Assembly: GCA_028752905.1 (NCBI GenBank)
Contig: JAQNBH010000014.1
Span: 18,955,250-19,019,249, forward strand
Direction: 5' to 3'
Source of the DNA: Cladorhizidae sp. MBARI D1340-BT2
Taxonomy: Eukaryota > Porifera > Demospongiae > Poecilosclerida > Cladorhizidae
DNA length: 64,000 nt
The notes beneath the pieces were generated by a model, which ran no database searches, had not been told where the DNA came from, and saw only the letters and a program-made list of their open reading frames with translations. Of the stretch, positions 36,206 to 52,500 are shown piece by piece (the stretch's first letter is position 1; every line of letters begins with the position of its first letter). Position numbers and translations under genes: made by a program.

Positions 36206-37569
36206 TAGTCAATTGGGGTTAAAAAAGCCGTTTCCCTTAACTTTACCTTTTAAGAGCCAGAGTAAAGGATTTACTAAAAACACATGTGCCATCCTCTAGT
36301 ACTTTACTATCAAATGATGACTACATAAATTAAAAAAATATATCCTATGTCCTATAATGAAATATTAATTAAAATATGGTGGCTTTTTTTTACCCCATGA
36401 AAGGGGTAAAAAAAAGCCGGTTCGGGGTAAAAAAAACCCACCCCTTTAAAAATATCCTAAACGGTAAAATCAAATGTAAATATTTCAATATTTTAATATT
36501 TTATCAATTAACGACAATGTAGACAACACCTTTATCAATTGAATCTTTTTTCATTAAAATTTGTTCAAATACTACAATATATAGTACAATAATGGTTAAC
36601 AGTTGGGTTTTACTGCATTTTCTTAAAGAAAAATACTTGAAATTGTTTATCACTTTTGCTTCACACTCGAACTTCAGCAGTGCATTCCCTCGACTAACTG
36701 TTTCCACTACTGGCTGAACAAGGGCCATACATGCAACGATCCACTGCTACTATCTCCACATCTTCCTGCTTTGGCCAATCGTAGAAAAGTCTGTGCTTCG
36801 CTCTTTTTTTGTTATGGAAGCTAAATTCAGCTGATGTGGGATCAGCATCTTCGTCATCACTGAAAACTTTGGTCATGATGAAATAGTCCATGTACCATTG
36901 ATAATCAATGACTAAAGTTGGTTTATTCATATTCAGTTACTCACATTATAATATATATATATACTATTGTATCATTCTGTCCATCAGAATGATGCAATAG
37001 TTCATGTACCATTGACTAGGTGGTTTATTCATATTCAAATAATTCATATTACTCACAATTATGCTTTAACTCACAAATTAGCATGACTGGAGAAGAAAAA
37101 ATGAAAATATAGTACGAGAAAAAAGACGAGAAAAAAATTGCCAAAAAAAAACTGGCTTTTTTTTACCCCGAGTGACCAAAAATATCTGGGGTAAAAAAAA
37201 GCCGGTCCCAACCCCCCTAAAATATAAAAAAAAATTGAATTTTTTTTGTCAATGAATAAACCATTTAGTAACTATTTTCTTTTGGCTAGCATTCATAATT
37301 TACTAACTAGTTTGATTAATCTACCCAAAAGTTAAGGTGAGTCAGAAAAAAGTTAATTTCGGGTATTTTCTACATGTTTAGGTTCTTTATTTTGTCATGT
37401 CCTCCCTGTCAATATTTTTATATAAAAACACACATTAATGAAAAGCCCATTAAAAGTACTTGACAGATCAAGGATTGCTTTAATTCTTAAAGCAGCTGTG
37501 TCTTCCCCAGACCCCTGGTCTTTTTTTACCCCAACTACCCCCCCGGCTTTTTTTTACCCCAATTGACTA
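36206..37569. mobile_element. 1364-bp TIR element, copy 2
   Basis: I saw no difference from the copy 2589 bp to its left, in ends, internal hairpins or flanks. It arose with its flanks by segmental duplication. If the identity is real it is very recent; otherwise it could be an assembly artefact. Confidence 0.75.
36504..36930 (-). pseudogene. Unrecognised coding remnant inside TIR element, copy 2
   Basis: The minus-strand frames 36930-36694 and 36728-36504 repeat those of copy 1, with the same translations and the same frame break. The lesion therefore predates the duplication. Confidence 0.35.
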
Positions 37570-40500
37570 TACATGCTCACTGATGCACAGGCAGACATCT
37601 CTGCTAGTGTATGAATAATATATACACACTCACTGATGCACAGGCAGGCATCTCTGCTAGTGTATACATGTATAATATATACACACTCACTGATGCACAG
37701 GCAAACATCTCTGCTAGTGTATGTATAATATATACACACTCACTGATGCACAGGCAGACATCTCTGCTAGTGTATGTATAATATATACACACTCACTGAT
37801 GCACAGGCTGACATCTCTGCTAGTGTATGTATAATATATACACACTCACTGATGAACAGGCAGACATCTCTGCTAGTGTGTATATAATATATACACACTC
37901 ACTGATGCACAGGCAGACATCTCTGCTAGTGTATGTATAATATATACACACTCACTGATGCACAGGCAGACATCTCTGCTAGTGTGTGTATAATATATAC
38001 ACACTCACTGATGCACAGGCAGGCATCTCTGCTAGTGTATGTATAATATATACACACTCACTGATGCACAGGCAGACATCTCTGCTAGTGTGTGCATAAT
38101 ATATACACACTCACTTATGCACAGGCAGACATCTCTGCTAGTGTGTGTATAATATATACACACTGACTGATGCACAGGCAGGCATCTCTGCTAGTGTATG
38201 TATAATATATACACACTCACTGATGCACAGGCAGACATCTCTGCTAGTGTGTGTATAATATATACACACTCACTGATGCACAGGCAGACATCTCTGCTAG
38301 TGTATGTATAATATATACACACTCACTGATGCACAGGCAGACATCTCTGCTAGTGTATGTATAATATATACACACTCACTGATGCACAGGCAGACATCTC
38401 TGCTAGTGTATGTATAATATATACACACTCACTGATGCACAGGCAGACATCTCTGCTAGTGTATGTATAATATATACACACTCACTGATGCACAGGCAGA
38501 CATCTCTGCTAGTGTATGTATAATATATACACACTCACTGATGCACAGGCTGACATCTCTGCTAGTGTATGTATAATATATACACACTCACTGATGCACA
38601 GGCTGACATCTCTGCTAGTGTATGTATAATATATACACACTCACTGATGCACAGGCAGACATCTCTGCTAGTGTATGTATAATATATACACACTCACTGA
38701 TGCACAGGCAGATATCTCTGCTAGTGTATGTATAATATATACACACTCACTGATGCACAGGCAGACATCTCTGCTAGTGTATGTATAATATATATACACT
38801 CACTGATGCACAGGCAGGCATCTCTGCTAGTGTATGTATAATATATACACACTCACTGATGCACAGGCAGACATCTCTGCTAGTGTGTGTATAATATATA
38901 CACACTCACTGATGCACAGGCAGACATCTCTACCAGTGTATGTATAATATATACACACGCACTGATGCACAGACAGACATCTCTGCTAGTGTGTGTATAA
39001 TATATACACACTCACTGATGCACAGGCAGACATCTCTGCTAGTGTATGTATAATATATACACACTCACTGATGCACAGGCAGGCATCTCTGCTAGTGTAT
39101 GTACAATATATACACACTCACTGATGCACAGGCAGACATCTCTGCTAGTGTATGTATAATATATACACACTCACTGATGCACAGGCAGACATCTCTGCTA
39201 GTGTATGTATAATATATACACACTCACTGATGCACAGGCAGACATCTCTGCTAGTGTATGTATAATATATACACACTCACTGATGCACAGGCAGACATCT
39301 CTGCTAGTGTGTGTATAATATATACACACTCACTGATGCACAGGCAGACATCTCTGCTAGTGTGTGTATAATATATACACACTCACTGATGCACAGGCAG
39401 ACATCTCTGCTAGTGTGTGTATAATATATACACACTCACTGATGCACAGGCAGACATCTCTGCTAGTGTATGTATAATATATACACACTCACTGATGCAC
39501 AGGCAGATATCTCTGCTAGTGTATGTATAATATATACACACTCACTGATGCACAGGCAGACATCTCTGCTAGTGTGTGTATAATATATACACACTCACTG
39601 ATGCACAGGCAGACATCTCTGCTAGTGTGTGTATAATATATACACACTCACTGATGTACAGACAGACATCTCTGCTAGTGTGTGTATAATTTATACACAC
39701 TCACTGATGCACAGGCAGACATCTCTGCTAGTGTATGTATAATATATACATGCTCACTGATGCACAGGCAGACATCTCTGCTAGTGTATGTATAATATAT
39801 ACACACTCACTGATGCACAGGCAGGCATCTCTGCTAGTGTATACATGTATAATATATACACACTCACTGATGCACAGGCAGGCATCTCTGCTAGTGTATA
39901 CATGTATAATATATACACACTCACTGATGCACAGGCAAACATCTCTGCTAGTGTATGTATAATATATACACACTCACTGATGCACAGGCAGACATCTCTG
40001 CTAGTGTATGTATAATATATACACACTCACTGATGCACAGGCTGACATCTCTGCTAGTGTATGTATAATATATACACACTCACTGATGAACAGGCAGACA
40101 TCTCTGCTAGTGTGTATATAATATATACACACTCACTGATGCACAGGCAGACATCTCTGCTAGTGTATGTATAATATATACACACTCACTGATGCACAGG
40201 CAGACATCTCTGCTAGTGTGTGTATAATATATACACACTCACTGATGCACAGGCAGGCATCTCTGCTAGTGTATGTATAATATATACACACTCACTGATG
40301 CACAGGCAGACATCTCTGCTAGTGTGTGCATAATATATACACACTCACTTATGCACAGGCAGACATCTCTGCTAGTGTGTGTATAATATATACACACTGA
40401 CTGATGCACAGGCAGACATCTCTGCTAGTGTGTGTATAATATATACACACTCACTGATGCACAGGCAGACATCTCTGCTAGTGTATGTATAATATATACA

Positions 40501-43500
40501 CACTCACTGATGCACAGGCAGACATCTCTGCTAGTGTATGTATAATATATACACACTCACTGATGCACAGGCAGACATCTCTGCCAATGTATGTATAATA
40601 TATACACACTCACTGATGCACAGGCAGACATCTCTGCTAGTGTATGTATAATATATACACACTCACTGATGCACAGGCAGACATCTCTGCTAGTGTGTGT
40701 ATAATATATATACACTCACTGATGCACAGGCAGACATCTCTGCTAGTGTATGTATAATATATACACACTCACTGATGCACAGGCAGACATCTCTGCTAGT
40801 GTATCTATAATATATACACACTCACTGATGCACAGGCAGACATCTCTGCTAGTGTGTGTATAATATATACACACTCACTGATGCACAGACAGACATCTCT
40901 GCTAGTGTGTGTATAATATATACACACTCACTGATGCACAGGCAGACATCTCTGCTAGTGTGTGTATAATGTATACACACTCACTGATGCACAGGCAGAC
41001 ATCTCTGCTAGTGTATGTATAATATATACACACTCACAGATGCACAGGCAGACATCTCTGCTAGTGTATGTATAATATATACACACTCACTGATGCACAG
41101 GCAGACATCTCTGCTAGTGTATGTATAATATATACACACTCACTGATGCACAGGCAGGCATCTCTGCTAGTGTATGTATAATATATACACACTCACAGAT
41201 GCACAGGCAGGCATCTCTGCTAGTGTGTGTATAATATATACACACTCACTGATGCACAGGCAGACATCTCTGCTAGTGTATGTATAATATATACACACTC
41301 ACTGATGCACAGGAAGATAGTGTATGTATAATATATACACACTCACTGATGCACAGGCAGGCATCTCTGCTAGTGTATGTATAATATATACACACTCACT
41401 GATGCACAGGCAGACATCTCTGCTAGTGTATATATAATATATACACACTCACTGATGCACAGGCAGGCATCTCTGCTAGTGTATGTATAATATATACACA
41501 CTCACTGATGCACAGGCAGACATCTCTGCTAGTGTATGTATAATATATACACACTCACTGATGCACAGGCAGGCATCTCTGCTAGTGTATGTATAATATA
41601 TACACACTGACTGATGCACAGGCAGACATCTCTGCTAGTGTATGTATAATATATACACACTCACTGATGCACAGGCAGACATCTCTGCTAGTGTATGTAT
41701 AATATATACACACTCACTGATGCACAGGCTGACATCTCTGCTAGTGTATGTATAATATATACACACTCACTGATGCACAGGCAGACATCTCTGCTAGTGT
41801 ATGTATAATATATACACACTCACTGATGCACAGGCAGACATCTCTGCTAGTGTATGTATAATATATACACACTCACTGATGCACAGGCAGACATCTCTGC
41901 TAGTGTATGTATAATATATATACACTCACTGATGCACAGGCAGACATCTCTGCTAGTGTATGTATAATATATACACACTCACTGATGCACAGGCAGACAT
42001 CTCTGCTAGTGTATGTATAATATATACACACTCACTGATGCACAGGCAGACATCTCTGCTAGTGTATGTATAATATATATACACTCACTGATGTACAGGC
42101 AGGCATCTCTGCTAGTGTATGTATAATATATACACACTCACTGATGCACAGGCAGACATCTCTGCTAGTGTGTGTATAATATATACACACTCACTGATGC
42201 ACAGGCAGACATCTCTACCAGTGTATGTATAATATATACACACGCACTGATGCACAGACAGACATCTCTGCTAGTGTGTGTATAATATATACACACTCAC
42301 TGATGCACAGGCAGACATCTCTGCTAGTGTATGTATAATATATACACACTCACTGATGCACAGGCAGGCATCTCTGCTAGTGTATGTATAATATATACAC
42401 ACTCACTGATGCACAGGCAGACATCTCTGCTAGTGTATGTATAATATATACACACTCACTGATGCACAGGCAGACATCTCTGCTAGTGTATGTATAATAT
42501 ATACACACTCACTGATGCACAGGCAGACATCTCTGCTAGTGTATGTATAATATATACACACTCACTGATGCACAGGCAGACATCTCTGCTAGTGTATGTA
42601 TAATATATACACACTCACTGATGCACAGGCAGACATCTCTGCTAGTGTGTGTATAATATATACACACTCACTGATGCACAGGCAGACATCTCTGCTAGTG
42701 TGTGTATAATATATACACACTCACTGATGCACAGGCAGACATCTCTGCTAGTGTATGTATAATATATACACACTCACTGATGCACAGGCAGACATCTCTG
42801 CTAGTGTATGTATAATATATACACACTCACTGATGCACAGGCAGACATCTCTGCTAGTGTATGTATAATATATACACACTCACTGATGCACAGGCAGACA
42901 TCTCTGCTAGTGTGTGTATAATATATACACACTCACTGATGTACAGACAGACATCTCTGCTAGTGTGTGTATAATTTATACACACTCACTGATGCACAGG
43001 CAGACATCTCTGCTAGTGTATGTATAATATATACATGCTCACTGATGCACAGGCAGACATCTCTGCTAGTGTATGTATAATATATACACACTCACTGATG
43101 CACAGGCAGGCATCTCTGCTAGTGTATACATGTATAATATATACACACTCACTGATGCACAGGCAGGCATCTCTGCTAGTGTATACATGTATAATATATA
43201 CACACTCACTGATGCACAGGCAAACATCTCTGCTAGTGTATGTATAATATATACACACTCACTGATGCACAGGCAGACATCTCTGCTAGTGTATGTATAA
43301 TATATACACACTCACTGATGCACAGGCTGACATCTCTGCTAGTGTATGTATAATATATACACACTCACTGATGAACAGGCAGACATCTCTGCTAGTGTGT
43401 ATATAATATATACACACTCACTGATGCACAGGCAGACATCTCTGCTAGTGTATGTATAATATATACACACTCACTGATGCACAGGCAGACATCTCTGCTA

Positions 43501-46500
43501 GTGTGTGTATAATATATACACACTCACTGATGCACAGGCAGGCATCTCTGCTAGTGTATGTATAATATATACACACTCATTGATGCACAGGCAGACATCT
43601 CTGCTAGTGTGTGCATAATATATACACACTCACTTATGCACAGGCAGACATCTCTGCTAGTGTGTGTATAATATATACACACTGACTGATGCACAGGCAG
43701 GCATCTCTGCTAGTGTATGTATAATATATACACACTCACTGATGCACAGGCAGACATCTCTGCTAGTGTGTGTATAATATATACACACTCACTGATGCAC
43801 AGGCAGACATCTCTGCTAGTGTATGTATAATATATACACACTCACTGATGCACAGGCAGACATCTCTGCTAGTGTATGTATAATATATACACACTCACTG
43901 ATGCACAGGCAGACATCTCTGCCAATGTATGTATAATATATACACACTCACTGATGCACAGGCAGACATCTCTGCTAGTGTATGTATAATATATACACAC
44001 TCACTGATGCACAGGCAGACATCTCTGCTAGTGTGTGTATAATATATATACACTCACTGATGCACAGGCAGACATCTCTGCTAGTGTATGTATAATATAT
44101 ACACACTCACTGATGCACAGGCAGACATCTCTGCTAGTGTATCTATAATATATACACACTCACTGATGCACAGGCAGACATCTCTGCTAGTGTGTGTATA
44201 ATATATACACACTCACTGATGCACAGACAGACATCTCTGCTAGTGTGTGTATAATATATACACACTCACTGATGCACAGGCAGACATCTCTGCTAGTGTG
44301 TGTATAATGTATACACACTCACTGATGCACAGGCAGACATCTCTGCTAGTGTATGTATAATATATACACACTCACAGATGCACAGGCAGACATCTCTGCT
44401 AGTGTATGTATAATATATACACACTCACTGATGCACAGGCAGACATCTCTGCTAGTGTATGTATAATATATACACACTCACTGATGCACAGGCAGGCATC
44501 TCTGCTAGTGTATGTATAATATATACACACGCACAGATGCACAGGCAGGCATCTCTGCTAGTGTGTGTATAATATATACACACTCACTGATGCACAGGCA
44601 GACATCTCTGCTAGTGTATGTATAATATATACACACTCACTGATGCACAGGAAGATAGTGTATGTATAATATATACACACTCACTGATGCACAGGCAGGC
44701 ATCTCTGCTAGTGTATGTATAATATATACACACTCACTGATGCACAGGCAGACATCTCTGCTAGTGTATATATAATATATACACACTCACTGATGCACAG
44801 GCAGACATCTCTGCTAGTGTATGTATAATATATACACACTCACTGATGCACAGGCTGACATCTCTGCTAGTGTATGTATAATATATACACACTCACTGAT
44901 GCACAGGCTGACATCTCTGCTAGTGTATGTATAATATATACACACTCACTGATGCACAGGCAGACATCTCTGCTAGTGTATGTATAATATATACACACTC
45001 ACTGATGCACAGGCAGACATCTCTGCTAGTGTATGTATAATATATACACACTCACTGATGCACAGGCAGACATCTCTGCTAGTGTATGTATAATATATAT
45101 ACACTCACTGATGCACAGGCAGGCATCTCTGCTAGTGTATGTATAATATATACACACTCACTGATGCACAGGCAGACATCTCTGCTAGTGTGTGTATAAT
45201 ATATACACACTCACTGATGCACAGGCAGACATCTCTACCAGTGTATGTATAATATATACACACGCACTGATGCACAGACAGACATCTCTGCTAGTGTGTG
45301 TATAATATATACACACTCACTGATGCACAGGCAGACATCTCTGCTAGTGTATGTATAATATATACACACTCACTGATGCACAGGCAGGCATCTCTGCTAG
45401 TGTATGTATAATATATACACACTCACTGATGCATAGGCAGACATCTCTGCTAGTGTATGTATAATATATACACACTCACTGATGCACAGGCAGACATCTC
45501 TGCTAGTGTATGTATAATATATACACACTCACTGATGCACAGGCAGACATCTCTGCTAGTGTATGTATAATATATACACACTGACTGATGCACAGGCAGA
45601 CATCTCTGCTAGTGTGTGTATAATATATACACACTCACTGATGCACAGGCAGACATCTCTGCTAGTGTGTGTATAATATATACACACTCACTGATGCACA
45701 GGCAGACATCTCTGCTAGTGTGTGTAGAATATATATACACACTCACTGATGCACAGGCTGACATCTCTGCTAGTGTATGTATAATATATACACACTCACT
45801 GATGCACAGGCAGACATCTCTGCTAGTGTATGTATAATATATACACACTCACTGATGCACAGGCAGACATCTCTGCTAGTGTATGTATAATATATACACA
45901 CTCACTGATGCACAGGCAGACATCTCTGCTAGTGTGTGTATAATATATACACACTCACTGATGCACAGGCAGACATCTCTGCTAGTGTATGTATAATATA
46001 TACACACTCACTGATGCACAGGCAGACATCTCTGCTAGTGTATGTATAATATATACACACTCACTGATGCACAGGCAGACATCTCTGCCAATGTATGTAT
46101 AATATATACACACTCACTGATGCACAGGCAGACATCTCTGCTAGTGTATGTATAATATATACACACTCACTGATGCACAGGCAGACATCTCTTCTAGTGT
46201 GTGTATAATATATATACACTCACTGATGCACAGGCAGACATCTCTGCTAGTGTATGTATAATATATACACACTCACTGATGCACAGGCAGACATCTCTGC
46301 TAGTGTATGTATAATATATACACACTCACTGATGCACAGGCAGACATCTCTGCTAGTGTATGTATAATATATACACACTCACTGATGCACAGGCAGGCAT
46401 CTCTGCTAGTGTATGTATAATATATACACACTCACTGATGCACAGGCAGCATCTCTGCTAGTGTATGTATAATATATACACACTCACAGATGCACAGGCA

Positions 46501-49500
46501 GGCATCTCTGCTAGTGTGTGTATAATATATACACACTCACTGATGCACAGGCAGACATCTCTGCTAGTGTATGTATAATATATACACACTCACTGATGCA
46601 CAGGCAGGCATCTCTGCTAGTGTATGTATAATATATACACACTGACTGATGCACAGGCAGACATCTCTGCTAGTGTATGTATAATATATACACACTCACT
46701 GATGCACAGGCAGACATCTCTGCTAGTGTATGTATAATATATACACACTCACTGATGCACAGGCAGACATCTCTGCTAGTGTATGTATAATATATACACA
46801 CTCACTGATGCACAGGAAGATAGTGTATGTATAATATATACACACTCACTGATGCACAGGCAGGCATCTCTGCTAGTGTATGTATAATATATACACACTC
46901 ACTGATGCACAGGCAGACATCTCTGCTAGTGTATATATAATATATACACACTCACTGATGCACAGGCAGGCATCTCTGCTAGTGTATGTATAATATATAC
47001 ACACTCACTGATGCACAGGCAGACATCTCTGCTAGTGTATGTATAATATATACACACTCACTGATGCACAGGCAGGCATCTCTGCTAGTGTATGTATAAT
47101 ATATACACACTGACTGATGCACAGGCAGACATCTCTGCTAGTGTATGTATAATATATACACACTCACTGATGCACAGGCAGACATCTCTGCTAGTGTATG
47201 TATAATATATACACACTCACTGATGCACAGGCAGACATCTCTGCTAGTGTATGTATAATATATACACACTCACTGATGCACAGGCAGACATCTCTGCTAG
47301 TGTATGTATAATATATACACACTCACTGATGCACAGGCAGGCATCTCTGCTAGTGTATGTATAATATATACACACTCACTGATGCACACGCAGGCATCTC
47401 TGCTAGTGTATGTATAATATATACACACTCACTGATGCACAGGCAGACATCTCTGCTAGTGTGTGTATAATATATACACACTCACTGATGCACAGGCTGA
47501 CATCTCTGCTAGTGTATGTATAATATATACACACTCACTGATGCACAGGCTGACATCTCTGCTAGTGTATGTATAATATATACACACTCACTGATGCACA
47601 GGCAGACATCTCTGCTAGTGTATGTATAATATATACACACTCACTGATGCACAGGCAGACATCTCTGCTAGTGTATGTATAATATATACACACTCACTGA
47701 TGCACAGGCTGACATCTCTGCTAGTGTATGTATAATATATACACACTCACTGATGCACAGGCAGACATCTCTGCTAGTGTATGTATAATATATACACACT
47801 CACTGATGCACAGGCTGACATCTCTGCTAGTGTATGTATACTATATACACACTCACTGATGCACAGGCTGACATCTCTGCTAGTGTATGTATAATATATA
47901 CACACTCACTGATGCACAGGCAGACATCTCTGCTAGTGTATGTATAATATATACACACTCACTGATGCACAGGCAGACATCTCTGCTAGTGTATGTATAA
48001 TATATACACACTCACTGATGCACAGGCAGACATCTCTGCTAGTGTATGTATAATATATATACACTCACTGATGCACAGGCAGGCATCTCTGCTAGTGTAT
48101 GTATAATATATACACACTCACTGATGCACAGGCAGACATCTCTGCTAGTGTGTGTATAATATATACACACTCACTGATGCACAGGCAGACATCTCTACCA
48201 GTGTATGTATAATATATACACACGCACTGATGCACAGACAGACATCTCTGCTAGTGTGTGTATAATATATACACACTCACTGATGCACAGGCAGACATCT
48301 CTGCTAGTGTATGTATAATATATACACACTCACTGATGCACAGGCAGGCATCTCTGCTAGTGTATGTATAATATATACACACTCACTGATGCACAGGCAG
48401 ACTTCTCTGCTAGTGTATGTATAATATATACACACTCACTGATGCACAGGCAGACATCTCTGCTAGTGTATGTATAATATATACACACTCACTGATGCAC
48501 AGGCAGACATCTCTGCTAGTGTATGTATAATATATACACACTCACTGATGCACAGGCAGACATCTCTGCTAGTGTATGTATAATATATACACACTCACTG
48601 ATGCACAGGCAGACATCTCTGCTAGTGTGTGTATAATATATACACACTCACTGATGCACAGGCAGACATCTCTGCTAGTGTGTGTATAATATATACACAC
48701 TCACTGATGCACAGGCAGACATCTCTGCTAGTGTATGTATAATATATACACACTCACTGATGCACAGGCAGACATCTCTGCTAGTGTTTGTATAATATAT
48801 ACACACTCACTGATGCACAGGCAGACATCTCTGCTAGTGTATGTATAATATATACACACTCACTGATGCACAGGCAGACATCTCTGCTAGTGTGTGTATA
48901 ATATATACACACTCACTGATGCACAGGCAGACATCTCTGCTAGTGTGTGTATAATTTATACACACTCACTGATGCACAGACAGACATCTCTGCTAGTGTA
49001 TGTATAATATATACATGCTCACTGATGCACAGGCAGACATCTCTGCTAGTGTATGTATAATATATACACACTCACTGATGCACAGGCAGGCATCTCTGCT
49101 AGTGTATACATGTATAATATATACACACTCACTGATGCACAGGCAGGCATCTCTGCTAGTGTATACATGTATAATATATACACACTCACTGATGCACAGG
49201 CAAACATCTCTGCTAGTGTATGTATAATATATACACACTCACTGATGCACAGGCAGACATCTCTGCTAGTGTATGTATAATATATACACACTCACTGATG
49301 CACAGGCTGACATCTCTGCTAGTGTATGTATAATATATACACACTCACTGATGAACAGGCAGACATCTCTGCTAGTGTGTATATAATATATACACACTCA
49401 CTGATGCACAGGCAGACATCTCTGCTAGTGTATGTATAATATATACACACTCACTGATGCACAGGCAGACATCTCTGCTAGTGTGTGTATAATATATACA

Positions 49501-52500
49501 CACTCACTGATGCACAGGCAGGCATCTCTGCTAGTGTATGTATAATATATACACACTCACTGATGCACAGGCAGACATCTCTGCTAGTGTGTGCATAATA
49601 TATACACACTCACTTATGCACAGGCAGACATCTCTGCTAGTGTGTGTATAATATATACACACTGACTGATGCACAGGCAGGCATCTCTGCTAGTGTATGT
49701 ATAATATATACACACTCACTGATGCACAGGCAGACATCTCTGCTAGTGTGTGTATAATATATACACACTCACTGATGCACAGGCAGACATCTCTGCTAGT
49801 GTATGTATAATATATACACACTCACTGATGCACAGGCAGACATCTCTGCTAGTGTATGTATAATATATACACACTCACTGATGCACAGGCAGACATCTCT
49901 GCCAATGTATGTATAATATATACACACTCACTGATGCACAGGCAGACATCTCTGCTAGTGTATGTATAATATATACACACTCACTGATGCACAGGCAGAC
50001 ATCTCTGCTAGTGTGTGTATATTATATATACACTCACTGATGCACAGGCAGACATCTCTGCTAGTGTATGTATAATATATACACACTCACTGATGCACAG
50101 GCAGACATCTCTGCTAGTGTGTGTATATTATATATACACTCACTGATGCACAGGCAGACATCTCTGCTAGTGTATGTATAATATATACACACTCACTGAT
50201 GCACAGGCAGACATCTCTGCTAGTGTGTGTATAGTATATACACACTCACTGATGCACAGGCAGACATCTCTGCTAGTGTGTGTATAATATATACACACTC
50301 ACTGATGCACAGGCAGACATCTCTGCTAGTGTGTGTATAATATATACACACTCACTGATGCACAGGCAGACATCTCTGCTAGTGTGTGTATAATATATAC
50401 ACACTCACTGATGCACAGGCAGACATCTCTGCTAGTGTATGTATAATATATACACACTCACTGATGCACAGGCAGACATCTCTGCTAGTGTGTGTATAAT
50501 ATATACACCCTCACTGATGCACAGGCAGACATCTCTGCTAGTGTGTGTATAATATATACACACTCACTGATGCACAGGCAGACATCTCTGCTAGTGTGTG
50601 TATAATGTATACACACTCACTGATGCACAGGCAGACATCTCTGCTAGTCTGTGTATAATATATACACACTCACTGATGCACAGGCAGACATCTCTGCTAG
50701 TGTGTGTATAATATATACACACTCACTGATGCACAGGCAGACATCTCTGCTAGTATGTGTATAATGTATACACACTCACTGATGCACAGGCAGACATCTC
50801 TGCTAGTGTATGTATAATATATACACACTCACAGATGCACAGGCAGACATCTCTGCTAGTGTATGTATAATATATACACACTCACTGATGCACAGGCAGA
50901 CATCTCTGCTAGTGTATGTATAATATATACACACTCACTGATGCACAGGCAGGCATCTCTGCTAGTGTATGTATAATATATACACACTCACAGATGCACA
51001 GGCAGGCATCTCTGCTAGTGTGTGTATAATATATACACACTCACTGATGCACAGGCAGACATCTCTGCTAGTGTATGTATAATATATACACACTCACTGA
51101 TGCACAGGAAGATAGTGTATGTATAATATATACACACTCACTGATGCACAGGCAGGCATCTCTGCTAGTGTATGTATAATATATACACACTCACTGATGC
51201 ACAGGCAGACATCTCTGCTAGTGTATATATAATATATACACACTCACTGATGCACAGGCAGGCATCTCTGCTAGTGTATGTATAATATATACACACTCAC
51301 TGATGCACAGGCAGACATCTCTGCTAGTGTATGTATAATATATACACACTCACTGATGCACAGGCAGGCATCTCTGCTAGTGTATGTATAATATATACAC
51401 ACTGACTGATGCACAGGCAGACATCTCTGCTAGTGTATGTATAATATATACACACTCACTGATGCACAGGCAGACATCTCTGCTAGTGTATGTATAATAT
51501 ATACACACTCACTGATGCACAGGCAGACATCTCTGCTAGTGTATGTATAATATATACACACTCACTGATGCACAGGCAGACATCTCTGCTAGTGTATGTA
51601 TAATATATACACACTCACTGATGCACACGCAGGCATCTCTGCTAGTGTATGTATAATATATACACACTCACTGATGCACAGGCAGACATCTCTGCTAGTG
51701 TGTGTATAATATATACACACTCACTGATGCACAGGCAGACATCTCTACTAGTGTGTGTATAATATATACACACTCACTGATGCACAGGCTGACATCTCTG
51801 CTAGTGTATGTATAATATATACACACTCACTGATGCACAGGCAGACATCTCTGCTAGTGTATGTATAATATATACACACTCACTGATGCACAGGCAGACA
51901 TCTCTGCTAGTGTATGTATAATATATACACACTCACTGATGCACAGGCAGGCATCTCTGCTAGTGTATGTATAATATATACACACTGACTGATGCACAGG
52001 CAGACATCTCTGCTAGTGTATGTATAATATATACACACTCACTGATGCATAGGCAGACATCTCTGCTAGTGTATGTATAATATATACACACTCACTGATG
52101 CACAGGCAGACATCTCTGCTAGTGTGTGTATAATATATACACACTCACTGATGCACAGGCAGACATCTCTACTAGTGTGTGTATAATATATACACACTCA
52201 CTGATGCACAGGCTGACATCTCTGCTAGTGTATGTATAATATATACACACTCACTGATGCACAGGCAGACATCTCTGCTAGTGTATGTATAATATATACA
52301 CACTCACTGATGCACAGGCAGACATCTCTGCTAGTGTATGTATAATATATACACACTCACTGATGCACAGGCAGACATCTCTGCTAGTGTATGTATAATA
52401 TATACACACTCACTGATGCACAGGCTGACATCTCTGCTAGTGTATGTATAATATATACACACTCACTGATGCACAGGCAGACATCTCTGCTAGTGTATGT

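Larger units (their letters stand above)
32990..38167. repeat. Tandem duplication of 2589 bp that includes the TIR element
   Basis: The satellite flanks and the entire 1364-bp element repeat at an exact 2589-bp offset. The rare CAGGCAGTCATCTC monomer appears at about 33317 and 35906, element ends at 33617 and 36206, and GTGTATGAATAAT just right of both copies. Identity fades left of about 32990 and right of about 35640 (38230 in copy two). The element was therefore copied with its surroundings and did not insert twice. Confidence 0.85.
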
